NCBI GenBank assembly: GCA_020639195.1
Contig: JACKHB010000002.1
Location: 124,001-188,000 of the forward strand
Origin: Phycisphaeraceae bacterium
Lineage (GTDB): Bacteria; Planctomycetota; Phycisphaerae; Phycisphaerales; UBA1924
Direction of reading: 5' to 3'
DNA length: 64,000 nt
Made by a program: the position numbers and the translations under genes. Below, one piece after another: positions 48,577 through 56,878 of this stretch. The notes under the pieces are model-generated. The model did not search any database, was not told the origin of the DNA, and saw nothing but the letters and a program-made list of their open reading frames with translations. Position 1 is the stretch's first letter; the number at the start of each line of letters is the position of its first letter.

Positions 48577-50232
48577 TCACTGTTCCGTCGGGGGTGGGGA
48601 GCCGATGGGCTCGACGCCGGCGTCGACGAGCCACCGCTCGAGCTGGGCGCCGTTGATGCGCAGGTGGGCGATCTCGTGGCCGTGGGCGTCGCGAACGGTG
48701 AGTTCTCCGCCCACGATGTCGGCGTCGTCGGGCCAGAGATCGACCGCGGTCTCTTCCTTGGAGGCAACGGTCGCGAGAGACTCGATCCGTCGGTCGATTC
48801 GATCCATCTCTCGCTCGAGGCGCTGGCGGATCAATTGGGCCTGGCGGAGTTCTTCGGCCGTGATGCGGCTGGCGGGAGGGGCCTCCGCGTCGACGGATGG
48901 CCAGGCCCCGTGATCCGCACGGTCCTGCAGCGCGGCGAGCGCCGCACTCATCTGCGCGTCCTTGCCCTCCGAGGCAATCCACGTGGGATCGGACCAACGA
49001 TCCAGGGCCTGATCGTGGTCGGCGGCGCGGATCAGTTCGCGCGCGTGCCTCGCGTTGAACAGGTCGAACTCTTCCTCGGGAGAGATGGGCACGTAGTAGC
49101 CCGGCGTGGGATCGACGCCCCATTCGACCGAGTCGTCGAGCCGGTGCAGGCACCGGCCGCTGGGCAGGTAGTAGAGCTGCTCGGTGATCTTGAGCTGGGC
49201 GCCATCGTCGGAGCTGGGCAGGTTGATGACGGACTGCACGCTGCCCTTGCCGAAACTCCGCGTGCCGACCGCGATGGCGCGGCCGTTCTCGGTGAGCGCG
49301 CCGGCGAGGATCTCGCTGGCGCTTGCGCTGGAGTCATTGATGAGAATCGCGATGGGAAACTCCGGAAGCGTGTCTGCCGCCGTGGCGCGGATGACGCGCT
49401 CCGGGAATGCGCGGCCGCGAGTGGAGACGATGACGCCGTCACGGAGGAAGAAGTCCGCGATTCGTGCGGCCTCTTCGAGGACGCCGCCGGGGTTCCACCG
49501 AAGGTCGATGATCAGGCCGCGGAGCGCCCCGGAGTCCGCGCCCATGGCCGTGAGGGCGTGGGCCACCTCCTGCGAGCAGTCGGGGGTGAACTGCGTGAGC
49601 CGCAGATAGCCAATCGAGCGGTCCGCGTCGATCAGATAGCGCCAGTCGAGCAGATCCTCGCCAAGGCGGGTCAGCCCCTTGACCGACCGCGTCTTGATGT
49701 GGTCTCGCGTGACCTTCATGGGGATGCGCCGGCCGTCGCGCTCGACCACGATGTCCACCGGCGTGCCCGGCTCGCCGGTGAGCTTCTGGACCGAGTCGTC
49801 GCTCGACCAGCCGGCGGTCGATTCGCCGTTGATCTCGACGATCCGGTCGTCGGCCATGATGCCGGTGCGGTAGGCGGGGGAGTCTTCGAGCGGCGTGACG
49901 ACGGTGAGCCAGCCGTCGCGGAGCGTGATCTGAGCGCCGATACCGACATACTCGCCGGTCAGCTCCTTCTGGAACTCGCCTCGAACTTCGCCGGGGACGT
50001 AGACCGTGTACGGATCGCCGATGGCGTCGAGCATGCCCCGGATGGCAGCGGTCTGAACATCCTTCTCGTCGAACTCCCGGACGAATCGGGTGTCGAGGAG
50101 GTGCTTGATGTCGATCATGGGATCGAAGAACTCGGCATTGTCGGAGCGGCCCGAGAGCGCGAGCGTCGAACCCAGCACGGCGACACCGAGCACGCCGACG
50201 AGTCCGCAGTCGAGCAGGAATCGCTTTCGCAT
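48577..50232 (-). CDS. C-terminal processing protease (S41, CtpA/Prc type)
   Basis: 551 residues from ATG 50232. N-terminal membrane segment LLDCGLVGVLGVAVLGSTLA anchors or exports it. A PDZ domain follows (VGIGAQITLRDGWLTVVTPL, AYRTGIMADDRIVEINGEST), then the tail-specific protease core with catalytic serine in INDSSASASEILAGALTENG and lysine in RSFGKGSVQSVINLP. After this there are 150 extra residues, with ARHARELIRAADHDQALDRW and a helical RQAQLIRQRLEREMDRIDRRI-type segment, not usual in short CtpA. It cuts C-termini of periplasmic proteins. First gene of the tsaD run and divergent to hflX over 158 bp. Confidence 0.93.
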   Translation of the reverse strand: MRKRFLLDCGLVGVLGVAVLGSTLALSGRSDNAEFFDPMIDIKHLLDTRFVREFDEKDVQTAAIRGMLDAIGDPYTVYVPGEVRGEFQKELTGEYVGIGAQITLRDGWLTVVTPLEDSPAYRTGIMADDRIVEINGESTAGWSSDDSVQKLTGEPGTPVDIVVERDGRRIPMKVTRDHIKTRSVKGLTRLGEDLLDWRYLIDADRSIGYLRLTQFTPDCSQEVAHALTAMGADSGALRGLIIDLRWNPGGVLEEAARIADFFLRDGVIVSTRGRAFPERVIRATAADTLPEFPIAILINDSSASASEILAGALTENGRAIAVGTRSFGKGSVQSVINLPSSDDGAQLKITEQLYYLPSGRCLHRLDDSVEWGVDPTPGYYVPISPEEEFDLFNARHARELIRAADHDQALDRWSDPTWIASEGKDAQMSAALAALQDRADHGAWPSVDAEAPPASRITAEELRQAQLIRQRLEREMDRIDRRIESLATVASKEETAVDLWPDDADIVGGELTVRDAHGHEIAHLRINGAQLERWLVDAGVEPIGSPPPTEQ

Positions 50233-50390
50233 TGGTGTTGGGCCTCCAGAGCGTGAACCCCGCGGGGGAGCACTGGAATCGTAGCCGAACGCGGCAAGAA
50301 CCCCTCAGACATATGCTTGTTCGTGCGAGAGCGTCCCGGGGTTCGTCTCCCTGGAGTCGCCAGAGCCGCGTGGGAACGCCTCGACCCCGG

Positions 50391-51731
50391 ATGAGCCAGC
50401 GCCAGGACATCGAAGTCAAGGCCGAGCGAACGGTGGTCGCGGCGGTGCGTCTGCCCGAATCTCGGTACGACCCGGCTAACCCGTTTGGGGAGCTCGTGGC
50501 GTTGGCGCAGCAAGCCGGCGCGGTGGTGGTTGGCGAACTCGAGCAGTTTCGCGACTCGCCCGAGCCCGGCACGTTCATCGGGTCGGGCAAGCTCGAGGAG
50601 CTCCGCGACCTTTGTGAGCGCCTCGACGCGAGCGTGGTGATCTTCGATCACGAGCTCAGTCCGCGCCAGATCGGGAACATCGAGAAGGTGGTGGGCCTCA
50701 AGGTGCTCGACCGGAGCGAGTTGATTCTGGACATCTTCGCGAGCCGGGCCACGACCCGACAAGCGCGGCTCCAGGTGGAGCTCGCGCAGCTCGAGTACAC
50801 CTATCCACGCCTGCGAGCGATGTGGACCCACCTCGAGCGGATCGCCGGCGGTGGGGGCATGCGTGGGGTGGGCACGCGCGGCCCGGGCGAGCAGCAGCTC
50901 GAGATCGACAGGCGCCTGGTCCAGCGGCGAAAACTGACGCTCCAGCGAGAGCTCGCCGACATCCAGGCCCGCAAAGCGCGGGAGGTCGGCGCCCGGCGCG
51001 GGCAGCACGTCACCGTCGGGCTCGTGGGCTATACCAACGCGGGCAAGAGCACTCTGTTCAACGCGCTGACGGCCGGTGGCGCCTACGCGGACGATCGCGT
51101 CTTTGCGACCCTCATGACCCGCACGCGCGAGTGGCGGATCGATCGGGGCGTGCGGGTGATGCTGTCGGACACGGTGGGATTCGTGCGGGATCTTCCGCAT
51201 CACCTCGTCGCGAGCTTTCGGGCCACGCTGGAAGAGGCGACGCACGCCGACGTTCTGCTGATCGTGCTGGACGTGTCCGATCCCGCGGCGGAACTGCACT
51301 TTGACACGGTGCAGCGCACGCTGGACGAGCTGTTCAAGGATCTCGGGCGACGCGAGCCCGGATCGCCCAGGGCCCCGAGGCGGATCCTGCTGCTCAACAA
51401 GATCGACCGGCTGCGCGACAACCGCGAGGTGCTCATCTGGAGGGCGCGAGTGCCCGACGCGATTCCGATCTCCTCGCTGCTGGGGCCCGATGGCGTGGCG
51501 CCGGGGCTCGACGCGCTGGCGGCGGCGATCCGGGACGAGGTCGTGGGCGAAGAGCGGGAGATCCGCCTGGCAGTTCCGATGTCCGACGGGCGATCGGTGC
51601 TCGCGGTGGAATCCGCGGGGCAGGTGCTGGAGAGGCGATACGAGGACGACTCGGTCGTGCTCACTGCGCGGCTGGGAATGCGGCAGATCGAGCAGTTGCG
51701 AGCCGGCGGGGTTCGCTTTGTCGTTCGCTGA
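50391..51731 (+). CDS. hflX: GTPase HflX
   Basis: 446 residues from ATG 50391. The HflX N-terminal domain (LVALAQQAGAVVVGELEQFR, PGTFIGSGKLEELRDLCERL, FDHELSPRQIGNIEKVVG), a Gly-rich helical linker (GGGGMRGVGTRGPGEQQLEI), and the G domain: G1 GLVGYTNAGKSTLFNALT at about residue 212, G3 DTVGFVRDLPHHL and G4 NKIDR. It binds the 50S subunit and splits stalled or hibernating ribosomes. Alone among plus-strand genes here until the ECF sigma factor 177 bp later. Confidence 0.95.
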   Translation: MSQRQDIEVKAERTVVAAVRLPESRYDPANPFGELVALAQQAGAVVVGELEQFRDSPEPGTFIGSGKLEELRDLCERLDASVVIFDHELSPRQIGNIEKVVGLKVLDRSELILDIFASRATTRQARLQVELAQLEYTYPRLRAMWTHLERIAGGGGMRGVGTRGPGEQQLEIDRRLVQRRKLTLQRELADIQARKAREVGARRGQHVTVGLVGYTNAGKSTLFNALTAGGAYADDRVFATLMTRTREWRIDRGVRVMLSDTVGFVRDLPHHLVASFRATLEEATHADVLLIVLDVSDPAAELHFDTVQRTLDELFKDLGRREPGSPRAPRRILLLNKIDRLRDNREVLIWRARVPDAIPISSLLGPDGVAPGLDALAAAIRDEVVGEEREIRLAVPMSDGRSVLAVESAGQVLERRYEDDSVVLTARLGMRQIEQLRAGGVRFVVR

Positions 51732-51908
51732 GTTCGTGGACCTCGCGCGCGCGACGCCAGAAGAGTGTCTTTCTCCTGGGAGCCTTCCGGGCGGGCGATG
51801 CGATTCGGCGCTCGGCCACGGCGCGTGCCGTGGGTACGATGGCCCGACGGGGAGAGGGGCTCGGGCCGCGAAGCGTTCGAGCCGCACACCCGCCCGGAGG
51901 CCCTTGTC

Positions 51909-52577
51909 GTGAGCGAGGACGTCTTTCCGGCAACGATGAGCACGTGGATCGGCCACCGGCTGCTCGAGGGAGCGGGGGGGCGCGCCGAGGTGAATCGCCA
52001 CGTGATGGCCGTGTACGGCCGGCCGCTTCGCACGTACTTTCTCGGCTGCTCGGAGCGATGGCTGGGCGAGCCCGACGAGGTCGTGCACGGATTCTTCGCC
52101 GATCGGCTGGCGCGGCCGGGCTTCTTCGACGACTGGCGCGAGAGCGGATTGTCGCTTCGTCGATGGCTCGTCAACGGCCTGTGTTTCTACATGAAGGAAC
52201 TGCGGCGCAGGCGCCAGCGGGACGCCCGCGCCGGAGCGATGCTCGATGATCCGGTGACGTTTTCGGGCGATCCCGAGCGGACCGTGGATCGCGAGTTTGT
52301 GGTGGAGGTCGTGCAACGGGCTCTGGATCAGGGACGGGTGTTCTGCGCGGATGCGGGATTGTCCGAACATTGGGCGATCTTCGAGGCCCATTACGCGCGC
52401 CAACTCGAATACGCGGACATCGCGCCGCAGTTTGGCGTCTCGACCGCGAGAGCCGCGGTCATGGCGCGCACGGCGTCCAAGCATTTCAAGAGCGCGCTGC
52501 GTGAATTGATCGGGCGCGACACTCCCACTGGGGACGTCGACATCGAGATCCGGGACCTGGTCAGGAGCATCGAATGA
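51909..52577 (+). CDS. ECF-type RNA polymerase sigma factor
   Basis: 222 residues from GTG 51909 with GGAGG eight bases upstream. Region 2 is recognisable by VMAVYGRPLRTYFLG, then EPDEVVHGFFADRLARPGFF and LRRWLVNGLCFYMKELRRRR, similar to planctomycete ECF factors with a DLVQxFFxxLLxRPGFL core. Region 4 helix-turn-helix follows: HWAIFEAHYARQLEYADIAP, FGVSTARAAVMARTASKHFK. There is no transmembrane anti-sigma gene nearby; ECFs of this kind are often linked to Ser/Thr kinases instead, and here the convergent WD40 kinase gene is 0.5 kb away. Its stop overlaps the next gene by ATGA. Confidence 0.85.
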   Translation: MSEDVFPATMSTWIGHRLLEGAGGRAEVNRHVMAVYGRPLRTYFLGCSERWLGEPDEVVHGFFADRLARPGFFDDWRESGLSLRRWLVNGLCFYMKELRRRRQRDARAGAMLDDPVTFSGDPERTVDREFVVEVVQRALDQGRVFCADAGLSEHWAIFEAHYARQLEYADIAPQFGVSTARAAVMARTASKHFKSALRELIGRDTPTGDVDIEIRDLVRSIE

Positions 52578-53044
52578 GCGGGCCCAATCCCACGCCCCCG
52601 GCGGATCGGCTCGACGCGTCGGCCGTCACGCGCCTCCTCCAGTTGGGTCTGGACGGCCCGCGCCGACCCGTCGACGCGTTGATCGATCGGTTGGACGCGT
52701 CCGGCGGCGGGGCGTGGCTGGATCGGTCGCTGGAGCGCCTGGGGGTTGGGCACAGCGCAGAGGCGGCGGACGCGGTGCGCGCGATGAGCGTGGCCGATCT
52801 GAGCGCCTTCAAGGACCGGGCCAAGATCGCCATGCGCGACGCGATCGGCGAGGACGATCGGCTCTGTGGGCTGCTCGGATACATGCTGTCATTGGCGGGC
52901 GCGCTGGCGGTGCATGGCACGAGCATCTCCAGCCGCGGCGCGATCGAGCAGCAGTCGGTCCTGTTGGATCTCGGCGCGGCCCTGCCGGGGACGCTGGGCG
53001 AACTCGTTGCCGATGGAGCCATGCGGGTCCAGGCGGACGCCTGA
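52574..53044 (+). CDS. Hypothetical protein coupled to the ECF sigma factor
   Basis: 156 residues, ATG 52574 overlapping the sigma stop by four bases, so translation is probably coupled. All-helical soluble chain (AVTRLLQLGLDGPRRPVDAL, AWLDRSLERLGVGHSAEAAD, VRAMSVADLSAFKDRAKIAM, DDRLCGLLGYMLSLAGALAV) ending in a Ser/Gly-rich beta-like part (HGTSISSRGAIEQQSVLLDL). No signal peptide, membrane helix or zinc-binding HxxxCxxC, so it is not a ZAS-type anti-sigma factor. The conserved 1:1 coupling suggests a regulator or effector of the sigma factor, which is inference. Confidence 0.65.
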   Translation: MSGPNPTPPADRLDASAVTRLLQLGLDGPRRPVDALIDRLDASGGGAWLDRSLERLGVGHSAEAADAVRAMSVADLSAFKDRAKIAMRDAIGEDDRLCGLLGYMLSLAGALAVHGTSISSRGAIEQQSVLLDLGAALPGTLGELVADGAMRVQADA

Positions 53045-53054
53045 CCCAATCCCA

Positions 53055-56000
53055 TCAGTCTCGCGCCTCGCGGACGTGCACGATGAAGGACATCGAGTTG
53101 TCCATTGTCGAGGACTCTGGGGTGGGCTCCACCGGCTCGATCGCAATCGCCGCCATGTAATCCCCCGCGGACGGGATCGTCCAGGCTCCCCTGGCGTCCA
53201 TCGCGATCGAGACCGCGCCGTCGCGTCCTTCAGGAATCGCCACCTCCGACTCCCACGCGAGGCCGGCGATCTCACGACGGATTCGGAACACGCGCCCTGC
53301 CATGCCCCTTGCGTGCACCTGCACCATGAGCGTGAACGGTCTGCCCGAGGTGGGCGAGGCCGCCTCTCCTCGCTCGTTGGCCACGAATGCGTCGGCGATC
53401 CACGCGTTGGCGCCAAACGCCGCGGGCGGAACCGGCTCGGCGTTGCCCGGCCCGTAGGTCACGACCGAGCCGTCGGCGATCGCGGCGAACAGCACTCCCG
53501 AGTCTGGATGGAACGCAAGTCCCTCCACGGGCGCTCCGCCGGGCCGCACTCGAATGGCCTCGTCCCCGGTCTGGGTATCGACGAGTCGGATGGCGCCCGC
53601 GGAGTCGCCCACCGCGAGCCGATCCCCATCAGGGGTGAAGGCGAGCGAGGTCGGCCGACCACTCCCGGCGCTGGGGACGACGCGCGACGCGGCGGCTTCA
53701 TCTGACCACAGCACAACGGTCCCTTCGGTGGTCGCGATGGCGGCGCGCGCGCCGTCGGGCGCGATCGCAACGGCGGCGGACCACGAGGTCCCGAGGTCAA
53801 TGGTGTCGTCCACCAACAGCCGCCCGATACCGACAATCGCTGCGGTGTGTTCTCCCGCGGCGACCGCGCGTGTCCCGTCGGCGCACAGGGCCAAACTGGC
53901 GATCGATGCCTGGAGCGCGTGGATGCGCCCGTGTTCTTGGCCGGACTCGGGGTCGAGCGACCGGATCCAGCCAGCCGAGTCTCCCACGATCATTCGGCGT
54001 CCGGAAGCGTCGAGCGCGAGTGCCTCGGCCGATGATCCGAGGACCATGGTGGAATCAACCCGCTGCATCGTCGCGTCCCAGAGCCGGAGCGTGCCGGCCG
54101 CATCGAGCGTCGCGATTCGCTCCCCTCCCGCGCCTAGCGATCGAACGGGAGCCTCGTGCGCGGCCGGCGGTCCGGCCGGCGCCATCGAACCGCTGTCTCG
54201 CACGCGTGCCGATCCGTCCGCTCCGACGGCCACGAGCGACGCGCCGTCGGCCATGACCGCCAGGTGGGTGATCCGAGACCCCTGCGCGTACCTTCCCGAG
54301 CCGGTTGGATCGAGGCGGTCCATTCTCCAGGTACGAACCTCACCGTTCTGAGACACCGCGCGAACCGTCGTCGACGCGGCGCTGCCCCCGAATGCGGCCG
54401 AGAGCATCGGCTCGGTCGGCCCGCCCATTCGGATCAACTGCCCGCCCCCGGCCGCGTCCCACAGCGCCACGGATCGATCCGCCGATGCCGAGAGCAAGAT
54501 CGATCCATCGAGTGAGAACCGCAGACTCAGCACCTCTCCGAGGTGCCCCTCGAACGTTCCCAGAGAGGACACCTGCGAGTCTCGAATCTCCCACAGGACG
54601 ATCTGGCCATCCTCGGCGCCCGTCGCCAGCAATTCGCCATCGGCTCCAAACGCCAGCGCCCGAACTGGCGAGGCATGTGCGGGCAGCGTGCCAAGCTCTC
54701 GCGGCGGATCGGTAGCGAGAAGTCGTACCAAACCGTCGGCCCCACCAGCCGCGAGCATGGTTCCATCGGGCGTGAACGCGAGCCCAACAATGGCCCCCGA
54801 AGCGCCGGCCCTGTCGGGCGACCACGATCCCAGCGGCTCACCAGTCCGCGGATCTCGCAGGCGGATCGAGCCGTCCCAGCCGCCGATGGCCAGCGCATCG
54901 CCCGCGCGGGACATCGCCAACGCGCTGGCGCCGGGTCCTCCAGCGGGAAACGTGCGGACCACGTGTCGCATAGGAAGGTCGAGCACTGTCACGGCCCCGT
55001 CGGCCGAGAGCGCTCCTACGTAGCGGCCATCCCCGGAGTTGGCCAATGCGATCGGCCTGCCGCCCGGAGAACGGACTCGCATCACTTCGGCATCGGAGAC
55101 CACATCGAACAGGAGGATGTCCCCCTGAGCGCCCCCCGCGATCAACGTCTCACCATCCCAACCAAACGCCACGGCGCCAAGGCCTGCCAGCGGCAGACGG
55201 GCCATGTGGTGGCTTCGATCCATGGCCCACTCGAGGTACTCCAATTCCCATCCGACGCCCTGAGTCTGGGCCAGCATCAGATGCCGGCTGGCGGCGCCAA
55301 AGTCGCCGCGGGCCAACGCGTCGTTCGCCGAGGAGATATCGCGCAGGTACGCGCGCCTCTCGGCCAGACGCTGGGCGTCCTCCGCCCGCGCCTTGGCGTC
55401 CAACGCGGCCTGCTCGGCGATCAGCGCTCGCTGTGCCTGGTATTCCGCCGCGCTGCGGGCCGTCTCGGCCATGACGGCCTGCGCCGACAGGAGTTGGCTC
55501 GATCGCGCCAAGTCATCGCGGCTGATGCGCAACTGCTCGCTTCGTTCCTCGGCCTCCGACCGGCTCTTGTCCGCACTCTCGCGGGCGTCTCGTTCGCGGG
55601 TGACACTGCGCTGCAAGTCATTGCGAGCGCGCGTCAGTTCGAAGTTCTTGACGCCCAGGACGCCCACGAACACGAGCAGGGCCAGGACGGCCGCGACGCT
55701 CGCCGAGACCCAGCCCCAGTTGCGACGGACGAACTTGCCGATTCGGTAGCTGGCCTTGGGCGGCCCGGCCAGCACGGGCTCGTTGCGCAGGTGCCGGCGG
55801 ATATCGGCCGCCAATTCGGAAGCGGACGCGTATCGGCGCGTTCGGTCCTTCTCCATGGCACGAAGGACGATCCAGTCCAGGTCCCCCTTGAGCATCCGGG
55901 CGAGCGACCGCATGTCGGTGCGTCGGTAGCGCGCGATGCGAGTGGACGCATCTCTCTGTTTGATCAGGCGCGTCGACGGCCGGATCGGCTGCGACTCGCG

Positions 56001-56798
56001 GATGGCCCGCTTCATCTCCTCCGATCCGCCCCTGCGCAGAACCTTGCTCTCGAAGGGACGCTGACCGACCAGGAGTTCGTACAGGATCGTCCCCAGCGAG
56101 TAGATATCGGTGCGCGTGTCGAGTTCTTCCGGGGGAAGCTCCGCCTGCTCGGGGCTCATGTACTCTGGCGTCCCGATGATCTGACCCACCTCCGTGTGCA
56201 TCGAGCGTTCCTCGGTGGACCGAGTGATCGCCCTGGCCACGCCGAAGTCGATGATCTTGGGGGCTGGCGAGGACTCCTCCATCGAGACCAGCACGTTCGA
56301 GGGCTTGAGATCCCGATGGATGATGCCCTTCTGATGCGCGTACTGCACGCCGTCGCACACCTGCAGGAACAGATCCAGGCGCTCGACCGTGGAGAGCCGT
56401 CGCGCATCGCAGAAGCTCGTGATCGAGTCCCCCCGCACATACTCCATGACGAAGTACGGCCGCCCCGCCGGCGTGGCGCCCGCTTCGTAGATGCGGGCGA
56501 CGCACGGATGGTTCATCAGCGCCAGTGTCTGGCGCTCCTGCTGGAATCGCGCGATCACCTGTCGCGTGTCCATGCCGGGCTTGATGATCTTGAGCGCCAC
56601 CTGGCGCTGGAGACTCCCCTCCTGATCGGCCAGGTAGACGAGCCCGTACCCGCCCTGCCCGAGCAGGCTCACGAGGCGGTATTGGCCGATCCGGTCGCCG
56701 GGGCCGAGGTCGTGAGACTGCGCTCCGCCCCACGCCATTGCCGAGAGGTCCGCGGTCTGCGGCACACGCTCGGTCGGAGTTGGATCAGGAGTCGTCAC
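53055..56798 (-). CDS. Receptor-like Ser/Thr kinase with coiled coil, WD40 propeller and CARDB-like end
   Basis: 1247 residues from GTG 56798. Kinase domain residues 38-345 with LLGQGGYGLVYLA, Lys70, HRDLKPSN (Asp163), DFG 184-186 and EYMSPEQ; one membrane helix at about 361-383 (WGWVSASVAAVLALLVFVGV); a helical region to 510 with repeated RSEAEERSEQL-like heptads; then about 14 WD40-like blades (RPIALANSGDGRYVGALSAD, LAMSRAGDALAIGGWDGSIR, LAFTPDGTMLAAGGADGLVR, LAFGADGELLATGAEDGQIV). The last 125 residues are a beta-sandwich-like module ending ESSTMDNSMSFIVHV. It should sense an external cue and signal inside. Convergent with the ECF sigma pair. Confidence 0.92.
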   Translation of the reverse strand: MTTPDPTPTERVPQTADLSAMAWGGAQSHDLGPGDRIGQYRLVSLLGQGGYGLVYLADQEGSLQRQVALKIIKPGMDTRQVIARFQQERQTLALMNHPCVARIYEAGATPAGRPYFVMEYVRGDSITSFCDARRLSTVERLDLFLQVCDGVQYAHQKGIIHRDLKPSNVLVSMEESSPAPKIIDFGVARAITRSTEERSMHTEVGQIIGTPEYMSPEQAELPPEELDTRTDIYSLGTILYELLVGQRPFESKVLRRGGSEEMKRAIRESQPIRPSTRLIKQRDASTRIARYRRTDMRSLARMLKGDLDWIVLRAMEKDRTRRYASASELAADIRRHLRNEPVLAGPPKASYRIGKFVRRNWGWVSASVAAVLALLVFVGVLGVKNFELTRARNDLQRSVTRERDARESADKSRSEAEERSEQLRISRDDLARSSQLLSAQAVMAETARSAAEYQAQRALIAEQAALDAKARAEDAQRLAERRAYLRDISSANDALARGDFGAASRHLMLAQTQGVGWELEYLEWAMDRSHHMARLPLAGLGAVAFGWDGETLIAGGAQGDILLFDVVSDAEVMRVRSPGGRPIALANSGDGRYVGALSADGAVTVLDLPMRHVVRTFPAGGPGASALAMSRAGDALAIGGWDGSIRLRDPRTGEPLGSWSPDRAGASGAIVGLAFTPDGTMLAAGGADGLVRLLATDPPRELGTLPAHASPVRALAFGADGELLATGAEDGQIVLWEIRDSQVSSLGTFEGHLGEVLSLRFSLDGSILLSASADRSVALWDAAGGGQLIRMGGPTEPMLSAAFGGSAASTTVRAVSQNGEVRTWRMDRLDPTGSGRYAQGSRITHLAVMADGASLVAVGADGSARVRDSGSMAPAGPPAAHEAPVRSLGAGGERIATLDAAGTLRLWDATMQRVDSTMVLGSSAEALALDASGRRMIVGDSAGWIRSLDPESGQEHGRIHALQASIASLALCADGTRAVAAGEHTAAIVGIGRLLVDDTIDLGTSWSAAVAIAPDGARAAIATTEGTVVLWSDEAAASRVVPSAGSGRPTSLAFTPDGDRLAVGDSAGAIRLVDTQTGDEAIRVRPGGAPVEGLAFHPDSGVLFAAIADGSVVTYGPGNAEPVPPAAFGANAWIADAFVANERGEAASPTSGRPFTLMVQVHARGMAGRVFRIRREIAGLAWESEVAIPEGRDGAVSIAMDARGAWTIPSAGDYMAAIAIEPVEPTPESSTMDNSMSFIVHVREARD

Positions 56799-56878
56799 GC
56801 GCCAAACCGCCCCCAAAGGCCCTGGGCGTAGGGTACTCTCACGATGGTCGCCCGTTGTACGCCGCCGAGAGCATCGCG

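Noticed and set aside
50115..52484. Minus-strand open frame of 789 codons
   Set aside because: Antisense to hflX, whose GTPase motifs are complete, and to the sigma factor.
54543..56831. Plus-strand open frame of 762 codons
   Set aside because: Antisense to the WD40 kinase; no recognisable motif.
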